Source of the DNA: QHVT01 sp036389275
Lineage (GTDB): Bacteria > Acidobacteriota > Thermoanaerobaculia > Gp7-AA8
Reading direction: 5' to 3'
Assembly (NCBI GenBank): GCA_036389275.1
Contig: DASVQE010000029.1
Location: forward strand, 22,020-86,019
Length of the DNA: 64,000 nucleotides
The notes under the pieces were generated by a model, which had not been told where the DNA came from, made no database searches, and was given only the letters and a program-made list of their open reading frames with translations. Each line of letters opens with the position of its first letter. Position 1 is the first letter of the stretch. Shown piece after piece: positions 1-6,520 of the stretch. The position numbers and the translations under genes were made by a program.

Positions 1-119
1 TGCTGGTGCGCGTGGCGGGCGGACGGGCGGTGGTGCGTTTCACCAGCGGGCGCGGTGCGGCGTACGCGTCGCTGATCGACACGCGCAGCGGCGACGCCAC
101 GTTCTTCGCCGCGCGGTGA
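1..119 (+). CDS. C-terminal end of a secreted or surface protein (partial)
   Basis: Only the last 38 or so codons lie in the window, ending at a TGA at 117-119. The visible tail reads as alternating beta-strands and ends in the pattern A-Y-A-S-L-I-D...G-D-A-T-F-F-A-A. The last residues of the 1048-aa membrane protein at 29137-32283 follow the same pattern (A-F-A-T-V-V-D...G-D-S-E-F-I-A-A). This suggests a shared C-terminal beta-sandwich domain. The function of the missing upstream part cannot be judged. Confidence 0.6.
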   Translation, partial: LVRVAGGRAVVRFTSGRGAAYASLIDTRSGDATFFAAR

Positions 120-124
120 TCGTG

Positions 125-130
125 TATTCT
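125..130 (+). promoter_or_regulatory. Possible leaderless -10 element (TATTCT)
   Basis: TATTCT ends 9 nt before the ATG at 140. The position fits a transcript that starts at or next to the start codon, and it favours 140 over the upstream GTG at 116. No convincing -35 is visible. Confidence 0.4.
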
Positions 131-139
131 TCGCCGGCC

Positions 140-760
140 ATGTCCTCGCCACGCCCGCTGCCGGAAGCGCAGTCGCTGGCGCAGCTTCCGCTCAAGATCC
201 TCGAAGAAGTGATCCGGCAGTTGCGCTCGACGCGCAATGACATCATTCGCTACGCCGTCTGGAACGTCCGCAATCTCACCGACGACGAGTTCAACAAGAC
301 CGACGACCGCAAGCTCCTCGGCTACTTCCGGCAGGACCTGCTCGAGACCCGTTTTCTGTCGAAAGGCCGCCGCATCGACCTCGTGCAGCTCTGGAACTGG
401 TTCGACGCCGAGATGAGCGGCCTCGAGCCGCTGCTCGTCGACGGGCAGGAAGTCTTCCTCAACATCCAGGACAAGGATCTGGAAAAGGTGCGCAAGCGCA
501 TCTCCGAGATCCACTCCTTCCTCCCGGCCCTGCGCAGCGACGACCTCGAGAACTTCCGCCGCGTCAAATACAAGCTGCGCCGCACGGTCATGCGCCTGAC
601 GTACGACCTGCACCACCTCTTCAAGCGCCTCGAGAAATACCGCAAGAACATCTTCATGAGCAGCGGCGCACCGCACATGGAGCGCTCGCGCGTGCCGCTC
701 GAAACGGTGGCGGAGATCCCCGAGCCGGCGCTGGTGATGGACGAGCACGACGAAGAGTAG
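140..760 (+). CDS. Hypothetical protein, 206 aa, helical and charged
   Basis: I do not recognise this family. The protein is soluble and mostly helical. It starts with a Pro/Ser-rich stretch followed by a long amphipathic region (L-P-L-K-I-L-E-E-V-I-R-Q-L-R-S-T). Tryptophans are clustered near residues 45 and 85-87, and the C-terminus is acidic. There is no signal peptide or membrane segment. I chose the ATG at 140 because TATTCT lies 9 nt upstream; a GTG at 116 would add eight residues and overlap the previous stop. The gene's last 105 bp recur in decayed form at 838-941. A coiled-coil or scaffold role is possible but unsupported. Confidence 0.75.
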   Translation: MSSPRPLPEAQSLAQLPLKILEEVIRQLRSTRNDIIRYAVWNVRNLTDDEFNKTDDRKLLGYFRQDLLETRFLSKGRRIDLVQLWNWFDAEMSGLEPLLVDGQEVFLNIQDKDLEKVRKRISEIHSFLPALRSDDLENFRRVKYKLRRTVMRLTYDLHHLFKRLEKYRKNIFMSSGAPHMERSRVPLETVAEIPEPALVMDEHDEE

Positions 761-769
761 GGGCGGTGG

Positions 770-1036
770 ACGGTGACTGCGGCGTCGCCGCATGAGCAGC
801 GGCGGTACAGGTTCACCACGGTGAAGGTGTCACCACAATGAGCAGCGGCGCACCGCACGTGGAGTCCTCGCGAGTGACGCGCGAATCGTGGGCGAGATGC
901 CGGAGCGGGCGTTGGTGGCCGACGATCACGACGACGAGTAGCGGCGCTGCAAGTTCATCGTGAGGACGACGACGGCGCACGAGTAGCGGCGCTACACGTT
1001 CAGCGCGACGACGGCGTCGCCGCACGAGCAGCCCAC
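770..1036. repeat. Degenerate local repeats between two genes
   Basis: The 290-bp gap after the 206-aa gene holds no intact gene. It contains about four degenerate copies of a roughly 40-bp unit rich in GACGACGGCGTCGCC and GAGCAGCGGCG, near 770-815, 930-962, 965-1004 and 1005-1036. A decayed copy of the 3' end of the upstream gene (838-941) sits within them. Confidence 0.6.
838..941 (+). pseudogene. Decayed duplicate of the 3' end of the 206-aa gene
   Basis: These 104 bp match 656-760, from ATGAGCAGCGGCGCACCGCA down to the final GAGTAG, with scattered substitutions and one net base deletion that breaks the frame. There is no start context or 5' part, so this is a 3'-end fragment rather than a gene. 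Confidence 0.75.
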
Positions 1037-1053
1037 GCCTCCTCCCACCACCC

Positions 1054-4000
1054 CTACAAATTCACCTCCACCGTCTGTCCTTCCGCCACCGTCACCGTCT
1101 TCGTGGCGATGACGGCGTCGTTGTCGCCGAGGAGTTGAAGGGTGTAGGTGCCGGGGGCGACGTGTGGGATGGGGATGGCGGCGGGTGTGGGCGGCAGGTC
1201 GAATGTCGTCGGGCGCATGGCGAGGCGCGGATAGGGGTTGCCGGTGGCGTCGAGCACGCGGACGCGCGCCGGATCGGAGCTCGAGGAGCGCACCACGATC
1301 TGGCCGCCGGGGGTGAGGCCGACGGTCTGCGTCGATGGGGAGGTGATGCTCACGGTCCGCGGCGCGTAGTCGAACGCGGAGACGGTTGCCAGGTAACGAC
1401 CCGGCGCGAGCGACAGGCGCAGCTCGCCGCTCGCGCCTTCGCCGAAGGACATGCGCGGATCGGTCACGACGTTGCCGCTCATGTCGAAGACCCACACCAG
1501 CGGCGAGAGCGGATGGTTGTCGCGCGCGTCCACGACCATCAGCGTCACGCCGGCGGCGCGGCCGAGCTTCAGCTCGATCGCTTCCGGCGCCGACTCGCCG
1601 ATGGTCACGGTCGAGAGCTCGTTGCCGTAGCCTTCCTTGCTCGCGCTGACGGTGTACGTCCCGGGCGCGACGAAGTCGATGGCGAACGCGCCGCCTGCGT
1701 CGGTCGACGCGCCGCGGGCGATGCGCGGTCCGCTCGACTCGCCGCCGCCGCTGTTGCGCAGTTGCACGTTCGCATTCGCGATCGGATCGCCCGTCGCGGC
1801 GTCGATCACCCGGCCGCGCAGCGCGCTGGCGCTGTAGTCGATGTCGAACGTCGCCGAGCCGCTCACGCGATAGCGGGTGGTGTAGGGGCTGAAGCGCTGC
1901 ATGTCGATCACCGCCACCGAGTAGTCGCCTTCCTCGAGGCCGGTCACGCTGTAGTTGCCTTGCTCGTCGGTGGTGGCGTTGCCGCTCGCCTGCGCGCCGC
2001 TGCGCGGCTGGAAGTTCACCGTGGCGCCGCCGAGGGGCTGGCCGTTGCGCGTGACGCGCCCGCGGATGGTGGTGTCGGCGCGGAAGTGCAGATCGACCTG
2101 CTGCGCGCTGCCGGGCTGCACCTCCACCGTCTGCGAGGCCGAGCTCCGTCCGCCCGGCCCGAAGCCGCGTCCGATCGACGCGCGCACCTGCACCGTGCCG
2201 AGCGGCGCGCCGTCGATGCGGTAGTTGCCGGAGGCGTCGACCGGCGACATCGCATCGCTGCCGGAGCCGCGGACTTCGACGGTCGCATTCGCCAGCTCGT
2301 CCGCCGACAGTCCGGAGACATGCCCGTAGATCGTGCCGCCGGCGTGCATGACGATGCGCAGCGGCGCGCCGCTGCTGACGTCGAAGTCGTCGACGCTGCC
2401 GTCCACCAGTCCGCTCTTCGTCGACTCGAAGTGATAACGCGCGGGATCGAGCGACTCGAAGGTGAACGCGCCGTTGCCGTCGCTGCGCGCGGTGCGGAAC
2501 GAGCCCGACGACGAGCGCGCGCTGATCTCGGCGTCGGCGACCGGCGCGCCCGACTCCGTCACCACCGTGCCCGACAGGCGTTGCCCGGCGCCGAGCTGCG
2601 CGTCGAGCCGCAGCTCCTTGCCCTTCAAATCGATGTTCTTGCGCGTGGCCACGTAGCGCGGATGGGAGAACTCGATCGTCTCTTCGCCCGGCTCGAGCGC
2701 CTCCAGCGTGTATTCGCCGCGCGCGTCGGTGGTCGCCCGCGCCGCGGCGCCGCGGCTGGCGAAGCCGCCCATCGCCGACACCGCCACGCGCACGCTCGCG
2801 CCTTCGACCGGCGCGCCGTCAGGACCCGTCACCCGGCCGGTGAGGCGCACGCCGGAGTCGAGCTCGAGCACCACATCGTCAACATCTTTACCATCTTCGA
2901 GCATCAGCGTCGTGCGCGCGCTCGTGTAGCCGGCGGCGTTCGCGACCAGATTCACCGCGCCGGTGGGCACGTGCTCGAGCGCGAACGAGCCGTCGTCGCT
3001 GGTGAAGCTGCGCAGCAGCGGAGGCGCGACCATGACCATGCCGCCGCCGCTGCGCGAGACGGAGATGCCGGCCTGGAAGGACGTGACCGGCTTGTGCGTC
3101 GACTTGTCGACGACGCGGCCGCGCACGCGCACGCCGGCCGGCACGTCCACCACGACGTCGCGCGCCGGCGCGGTGAGCATGCGCACCTCGTTCACCAGCT
3201 CGTCGTCCTTGCGGAACGTCAGCCGCAGCGGACCGGGCGAGGTGCTGATGGTGAAGGTGCCGTCGGACGTCGTCGTGCCGCTGACCATCTCGGTGCCGAT
3301 GCCGAAGATCGACACGCCTTCGAGCGGCGCGCCGCCGCGCGTGACGCGGCCGCTGACGTCGGCGCCCGGATCGAGCGTGGCGTTGAGGACGTTCTCCGCC
3401 GAAGGCGTCACGCTGCGGCCGCGCACCACGCGCGTGGCGAAGCCTTCGCGGCGGAAGGTGAAGTCGTGCGTGCCTTCCTTCACCTTGATCGCGAACGTGC
3501 CGTCGTTCGCGCTGCGCACCGGCTCGTCCTGCGGCTCGTTCGGATCGTCGATGATGATGCGCTGCCGGAACGGACCGCCGCCGCCGCTCGCGGCCTCGGC
3601 CGCGGTGACGGCGACGCCGCCGAGCGGATTGCCTTCGCGGTCGGTGACGCGGCCGGTGACGGCGATGCCGGTCGGGATGGTCAGCACGACGCCGCTCTTG
3701 CGCTCGCCGCTGGCGAGGCGGAGCGGCTCGCTGCGAGCGGGCGGCAGACCCTTGCGCGTGGCGCGGAGGCGGACGTCGGAGTCGGCGCCGACGCGCATGC
3801 TGAAGCGGCCGTCGGGACCGCTGGCCGCGCTGGCGGTCTCGCCGCGGAAGCGCATGGCCATCGGATCGCCGCCGCTGTCTTCCGCGACGATCAGCGCCGC
3901 CGCGATGCCGCGCCGCGACTCGTCGAGTACCGTGCCGCTCACGCGCGCGAGCTGCGAGAGCGAGAGCTCCTGCGACAGCGACTGCCCTGCCGACGGCGAG

Positions 4001-5031
4001 ACGTCCTGCTGCCGCAGCTCGTAGGCCGGATGCGACGCCGTCAGTTGAAACGCGCCCGGCAGCGCCGTCAGCGCGAAGTTCCCTTTCGCGTCGGTGACGG
4101 CGCTCTGCAGCGCGTCGCTGCCCGCGCCCATGCGGCGCATGCCGAGGCGGACCAGCGCGCCGGCGACGGGAAGCTTCGTCTTCGCGTCGGTGATGCGGCC
4201 GGAGATCGTGGCCGCTTTCGCCAGGCGCAGCGTGAGCGAGGGTTCTTTCGTGAACGTGCGCTGCGCGGCGAGCGCGCCTTTCTGCGCGGTGACGAGCGAC
4301 CACCGCGACGGCACACGCGCGATGGTGAACGCGCCGTCATCGCCGCTCGCCGCCAGCGGCCAGCCGTCGACGAGAACATTCGCGTTCGCGACCGGCGTCG
4401 TGCCGTCGGCGGCGACGACGCGGCCGGTGAGCTTCGCGCCGGCCGTGAGCGTGCGCTGCAGCTTCGCCGGCGGCGGCGCGGCGCCCATCACGCTGGTGAA
4501 CGTCTCTTCATCGATCGCGAAGTCGGGATGCACGACGGCGATGGCGCGCATGCGGCGCGCGTCGGGCGCTTCGTAGCGCCCTTGCGCGTCGGTTTTCGTG
4601 ACGTACTCGAAGCTGCCGTAGAGAATCGACACGACCGCGTTCGCCACCGGCTTGCCCGCGGATTTGACGCTGCCGCTGCGCGTCTCGCTGCGAGTCAGCG
4701 CGGTGGCGCCGGTGTCTTCGTCGCGCTCGATGCGGCGCGCGCTCGGCTCGTAGCCGCGGGCGAACACGCGCAGCTCGACCACCGGATCCTTCGGCGAGTC
4801 GAGCGTGAAGGAGCCCTTCGCATCGGTCTGCGCCGACGCGAGCGGCACCGCCTCGGGATTGTCGGAGAGCAGCCGCGCGCGCCGCGCTTCGCCGCCCTCG
4901 AGCGCGTAGATCGAGACGCGCGCACCGGCCAGCGGCTGCCCGTCGGTGGTCATCACCGAGCCGGTGATCGCCGCCAGCGACGGCAGCGCGCAAAGGAGTG
5001 ACGCGGCGAGGGCGAGTGTGCGGGAACGCAT
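1054..5031 (-). CDS. Giant secreted protein of stacked carboxypeptidase-regulatory-like beta-domains
   Basis: The product is 1325 aa. A Sec signal peptide (MRSRTLALAASLLCALPSLAA) is followed by about thirteen consecutive beta-sandwich domains of the CarboxypepD_reg/CNA-B type. Each has a motif such as V-x-G-R-V-x-D...G-x-P-L-x-G-A-x-V...T-D-x-x-G-x-F-x-L. There is no TonB barrel, protease domain or C-terminal anchor; the last residues (V-T-V-A-E-G-Q-T-V-E-V-N-L) complete another domain. Such proteins are common in Acidobacteriota and are thought to be surface or carbohydrate-binding scaffolds. I chose the ATG at 5031 because the signal peptide starts there; an in-frame start 21 codons upstream would bury it. 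The gene stands alone, divergent from the PrcB_C gene. Confidence 0.85.
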   Translation of the reverse strand: MRSRTLALAASLLCALPSLAAITGSVMTTDGQPLAGARVSIYALEGGEARRARLLSDNPEAVPLASAQTDAKGSFTLDSPKDPVVELRVFARGYEPSARRIERDEDTGATALTRSETRSGSVKSAGKPVANAVVSILYGSFEYVTKTDAQGRYEAPDARRMRAIAVVHPDFAIDEETFTSVMGAAPPPAKLQRTLTAGAKLTGRVVAADGTTPVANANVLVDGWPLAASGDDGAFTIARVPSRWSLVTAQKGALAAQRTFTKEPSLTLRLAKAATISGRITDAKTKLPVAGALVRLGMRRMGAGSDALQSAVTDAKGNFALTALPGAFQLTASHPAYELRQQDVSPSAGQSLSQELSLSQLARVSGTVLDESRRGIAAALIVAEDSGGDPMAMRFRGETASAASGPDGRFSMRVGADSDVRLRATRKGLPPARSEPLRLASGERKSGVVLTIPTGIAVTGRVTDREGNPLGGVAVTAAEAASGGGGPFRQRIIIDDPNEPQDEPVRSANDGTFAIKVKEGTHDFTFRREGFATRVVRGRSVTPSAENVLNATLDPGADVSGRVTRGGAPLEGVSIFGIGTEMVSGTTTSDGTFTISTSPGPLRLTFRKDDELVNEVRMLTAPARDVVVDVPAGVRVRGRVVDKSTHKPVTSFQAGISVSRSGGGMVMVAPPLLRSFTSDDGSFALEHVPTGAVNLVANAAGYTSARTTLMLEDGKDVDDVVLELDSGVRLTGRVTGPDGAPVEGASVRVAVSAMGGFASRGAAARATTDARGEYTLEALEPGEETIEFSHPRYVATRKNIDLKGKELRLDAQLGAGQRLSGTVVTESGAPVADAEISARSSSGSFRTARSDGNGAFTFESLDPARYHFESTKSGLVDGSVDDFDVSSGAPLRIVMHAGGTIYGHVSGLSADELANATVEVRGSGSDAMSPVDASGNYRIDGAPLGTVQVRASIGRGFGPGGRSSASQTVEVQPGSAQQVDLHFRADTTIRGRVTRNGQPLGGATVNFQPRSGAQASGNATTDEQGNYSVTGLEEGDYSVAVIDMQRFSPYTTRYRVSGSATFDIDYSASALRGRVIDAATGDPIANANVQLRNSGGGESSGPRIARGASTDAGGAFAIDFVAPGTYTVSASKEGYGNELSTVTIGESAPEAIELKLGRAAGVTLMVVDARDNHPLSPLVWVFDMSGNVVTDPRMSFGEGASGELRLSLAPGRYLATVSAFDYAPRTVSITSPSTQTVGLTPGGQIVVRSSSSDPARVRVLDATGNPYPRLAMRPTTFDLPPTPAAIPIPHVAPGTYTLQLLGDNDAVIATKTVTVAEGQTVEVNL

Positions 5032-5036
5032 GGCGA

Positions 5037-5042
5037 ATGGTA
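5037..5042 (-). promoter_or_regulatory. Possible -10 element (TACCAT) close to the start codon
   Basis: On the minus strand TACCAT ends 5 nt before the ATG at 5031. The spacing is slightly shorter than for the other leaderless candidates in this window, so this is weak support. Confidence 0.25.
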
Positions 5043-5092
5043 TGACGCCGATCTCCCGGAACAGTTCCCGCCGCGCTCCTGTTGCCGCCCGC

Positions 5093-5536
5093 ATGAAGAG
5101 TCTCTTGCTCGCAGTCGCGCTCGCGTCGTCGTGCGCGACGGGAGGAACGGCCGTGGATGCGCCTGCTACGTCGAGTTCGATTCAACTGCGCACGCTCTCG
5201 AGCGGCGGCTACGCGGCCGCCAAACCTGCCAAACCGCAGGCCACGCCGGCGCTCGACGAGGCCACGTACCAGCGGCTCTGGTCCTCGCTGATCGGCAACG
5301 GCGACGCGCCGGCCGTCGACTTCTCGCGCGAGTCGGTGGTCTTTCTCCTCGGCGGCGAAAAGTCGACCGGCGGCTGGACGGTGGTCGCGCGCGGCGCGAA
5401 GCTCGAAGGCGACGCGCTCGTGGTCGACGCGGCAGTGCAGGGACCGCCGTCCGACGCCATCGTCACGCAAGCCTTCACCTCGCCGTACGTGGTCGTGGCG
5501 GTGAACAGCAAGGCCTTCCAGAGCGTCCGCTGGTGA
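5093..5536 (+). CDS. Putative lipoprotein with PrcB C-terminal-like domain
   Basis: The protein has 147 aa. The N-terminus MKSLLLAVALASSC looks like a lipoprotein signal with a slightly unusual lipobox (A-S-S-C). The second half (F-S-R-E-S-V-V-F-L-L-G-G-E-K-S-T-G-G-W...V-T-Q-A-F-T-S-P-Y-V-V-V-A-V) matches the PrcB_C pattern of a G-G-[WY] turn and a final P-Y-x-x-V-x-V strand. In PrcB of Treponema this module goes with a protease complex; here no partner protease is adjacent, so a regulatory role is inference. It starts divergently 61 bp from the giant secreted-protein gene. Its stop overlaps the GTG of the next gene by 4 bp, so the two are probably co-transcribed. Confidence 0.7.
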   Translation: MKSLLLAVALASSCATGGTAVDAPATSSSIQLRTLSSGGYAAAKPAKPQATPALDEATYQRLWSSLIGNGDAPAVDFSRESVVFLLGGEKSTGGWTVVARGAKLEGDALVVDAAVQGPPSDAIVTQAFTSPYVVVAVNSKAFQSVRW

Positions 5537-6372
5537 AACGGCGGAAGCCCGTCCTTCCGGATCTCCTGAAGGACCGCCTCGACGCGCTGGTGGCGACGTT
5601 CGACGTCTCGACCATCGAGCCCGACCCGCTGCAGCTCGTGCTCCGCTACGACGATCCGCTCGACCAGGAAGTGGCCGGATTGATCGCCGCCGCGTTCGCG
5701 TATGGCCGCGCCGATTTCATCGTCAGCAACATCGGCGCGGTGCTGGCGAAGATGACGCCGTCGCCGTATCGCTATCTCGAAACGTTCGACGCGAAGGAAG
5801 CGCGCAAACGCTTCGCAGGCTTCGCCCATCGCTTTCACAAGACGCCCGACCTGGTGATGCTCTTCGGCTGTCTCGCCGACGCCATCGCCACGCACGGCTC
5901 CCTCGGCCATCTCTTCGCGAGCTGCTACGACGCGCGCGACGCCGACATCGGCCCGTCACTGGCGCGCTTCGTCGCCTCGCTGCGCGTCTCCGGCATCGAG
6001 TACCTGCTGACCAGCCCGGACGACGGCTCCGCCTGCAAGCGGATGAACCTCTATCTGCGCTGGATGGTGCGCCGCACGCCGCCCGACCTCGGCCTCTGGA
6101 CCTTCGTCGATCCGGCCAAGCTGGTGATGCCGCTCGACACGCACGTCCACCGCATCGCCACGTTTCTCGGCCTGAGCGAGCGCAAGAGCGGCGACTGGAA
6201 AGCGGCGCGCGCGCTGACCGACCGGCTGGCGCGCTTCGACCCGTCCGACCCCGTGCGCTACGACTTCGCGCTCTGCCGCCTCGGCATCCTCGACCTCTGC
6301 GCGCGCAAGCAGCGCGCGGAGAACTGCCGGGTGTGTCTGCTGCGCGACGTGTGCAGGTTTCCGCTCGCCTGA
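5533..6372 (+). CDS. TIGR02757 family protein (DUF2400)
   Basis: This 279-aa protein has the family hallmarks: D-D-P-L-D-Q-E-V-A-G-L-I-A-A-A-F-A-Y-G-R near the N-terminus, S-A-C-K-R-M-N-L-Y-L-R-W-M-V-R in the middle, and M-P-L-D-T-H-V-H-R-I in the second half. The family resembles helix-hairpin-helix DNA glycosylases, and the four C-terminal cysteines (C-A-R-K-Q...C-R-V-C...C) are placed like an iron-sulfur loop. No activity has been established for the family to my knowledge. The GTG start is set by the 4-bp overlap with the PrcB_C gene. Confidence 0.85.
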   Translation: MKRRKPVLPDLLKDRLDALVATFDVSTIEPDPLQLVLRYDDPLDQEVAGLIAAAFAYGRADFIVSNIGAVLAKMTPSPYRYLETFDAKEARKRFAGFAHRFHKTPDLVMLFGCLADAIATHGSLGHLFASCYDARDADIGPSLARFVASLRVSGIEYLLTSPDDGSACKRMNLYLRWMVRRTPPDLGLWTFVDPAKLVMPLDTHVHRIATFLGLSERKSGDWKAARALTDRLARFDPSDPVRYDFALCRLGILDLCARKQRAENCRVCLLRDVCRFPLA

Positions 6373-6488
6373 ACGCTCCAAAAATCCGGCCCGGCAAATC
6401 CAAGCCCTTGGACGCGCCGCCGGCCGATGCGGAAATCCGTCGCACGCTTCAGCGTTTTGAATCAACGGCTTAGCCGCCTTCCGGGCGC

Positions 6489-6502
6489 GGCACTGCCATT
6501 GA
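6489..6502 (+). promoter_or_regulatory. Possible sigma-54 -24/-12 promoter before the histidine kinase
   Basis: GGCAC, five bases, then TTGA matches the GG-N10-GC layout of sigma-54 promoters except that the last base is A instead of C. It ends 18 nt before the ATG at 6521, and the downstream pair encodes a sigma-54 activator, so autoregulation is conceivable. The match is imperfect. The rest of the 148-bp gap shows nothing else I can call. Confidence 0.3.
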
Positions 6503-6520
6503 ATCGCTTCGTCCACTCCG

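Noticed and set aside
1135..5001. Very long plus-strand open frame opposite the giant secreted-protein gene
   Set aside because: Its product is Arg/Ala/His-rich with no domain. It is the antisense shadow of a GC-rich gene; the minus strand has a signal peptide and clear repeated domains.
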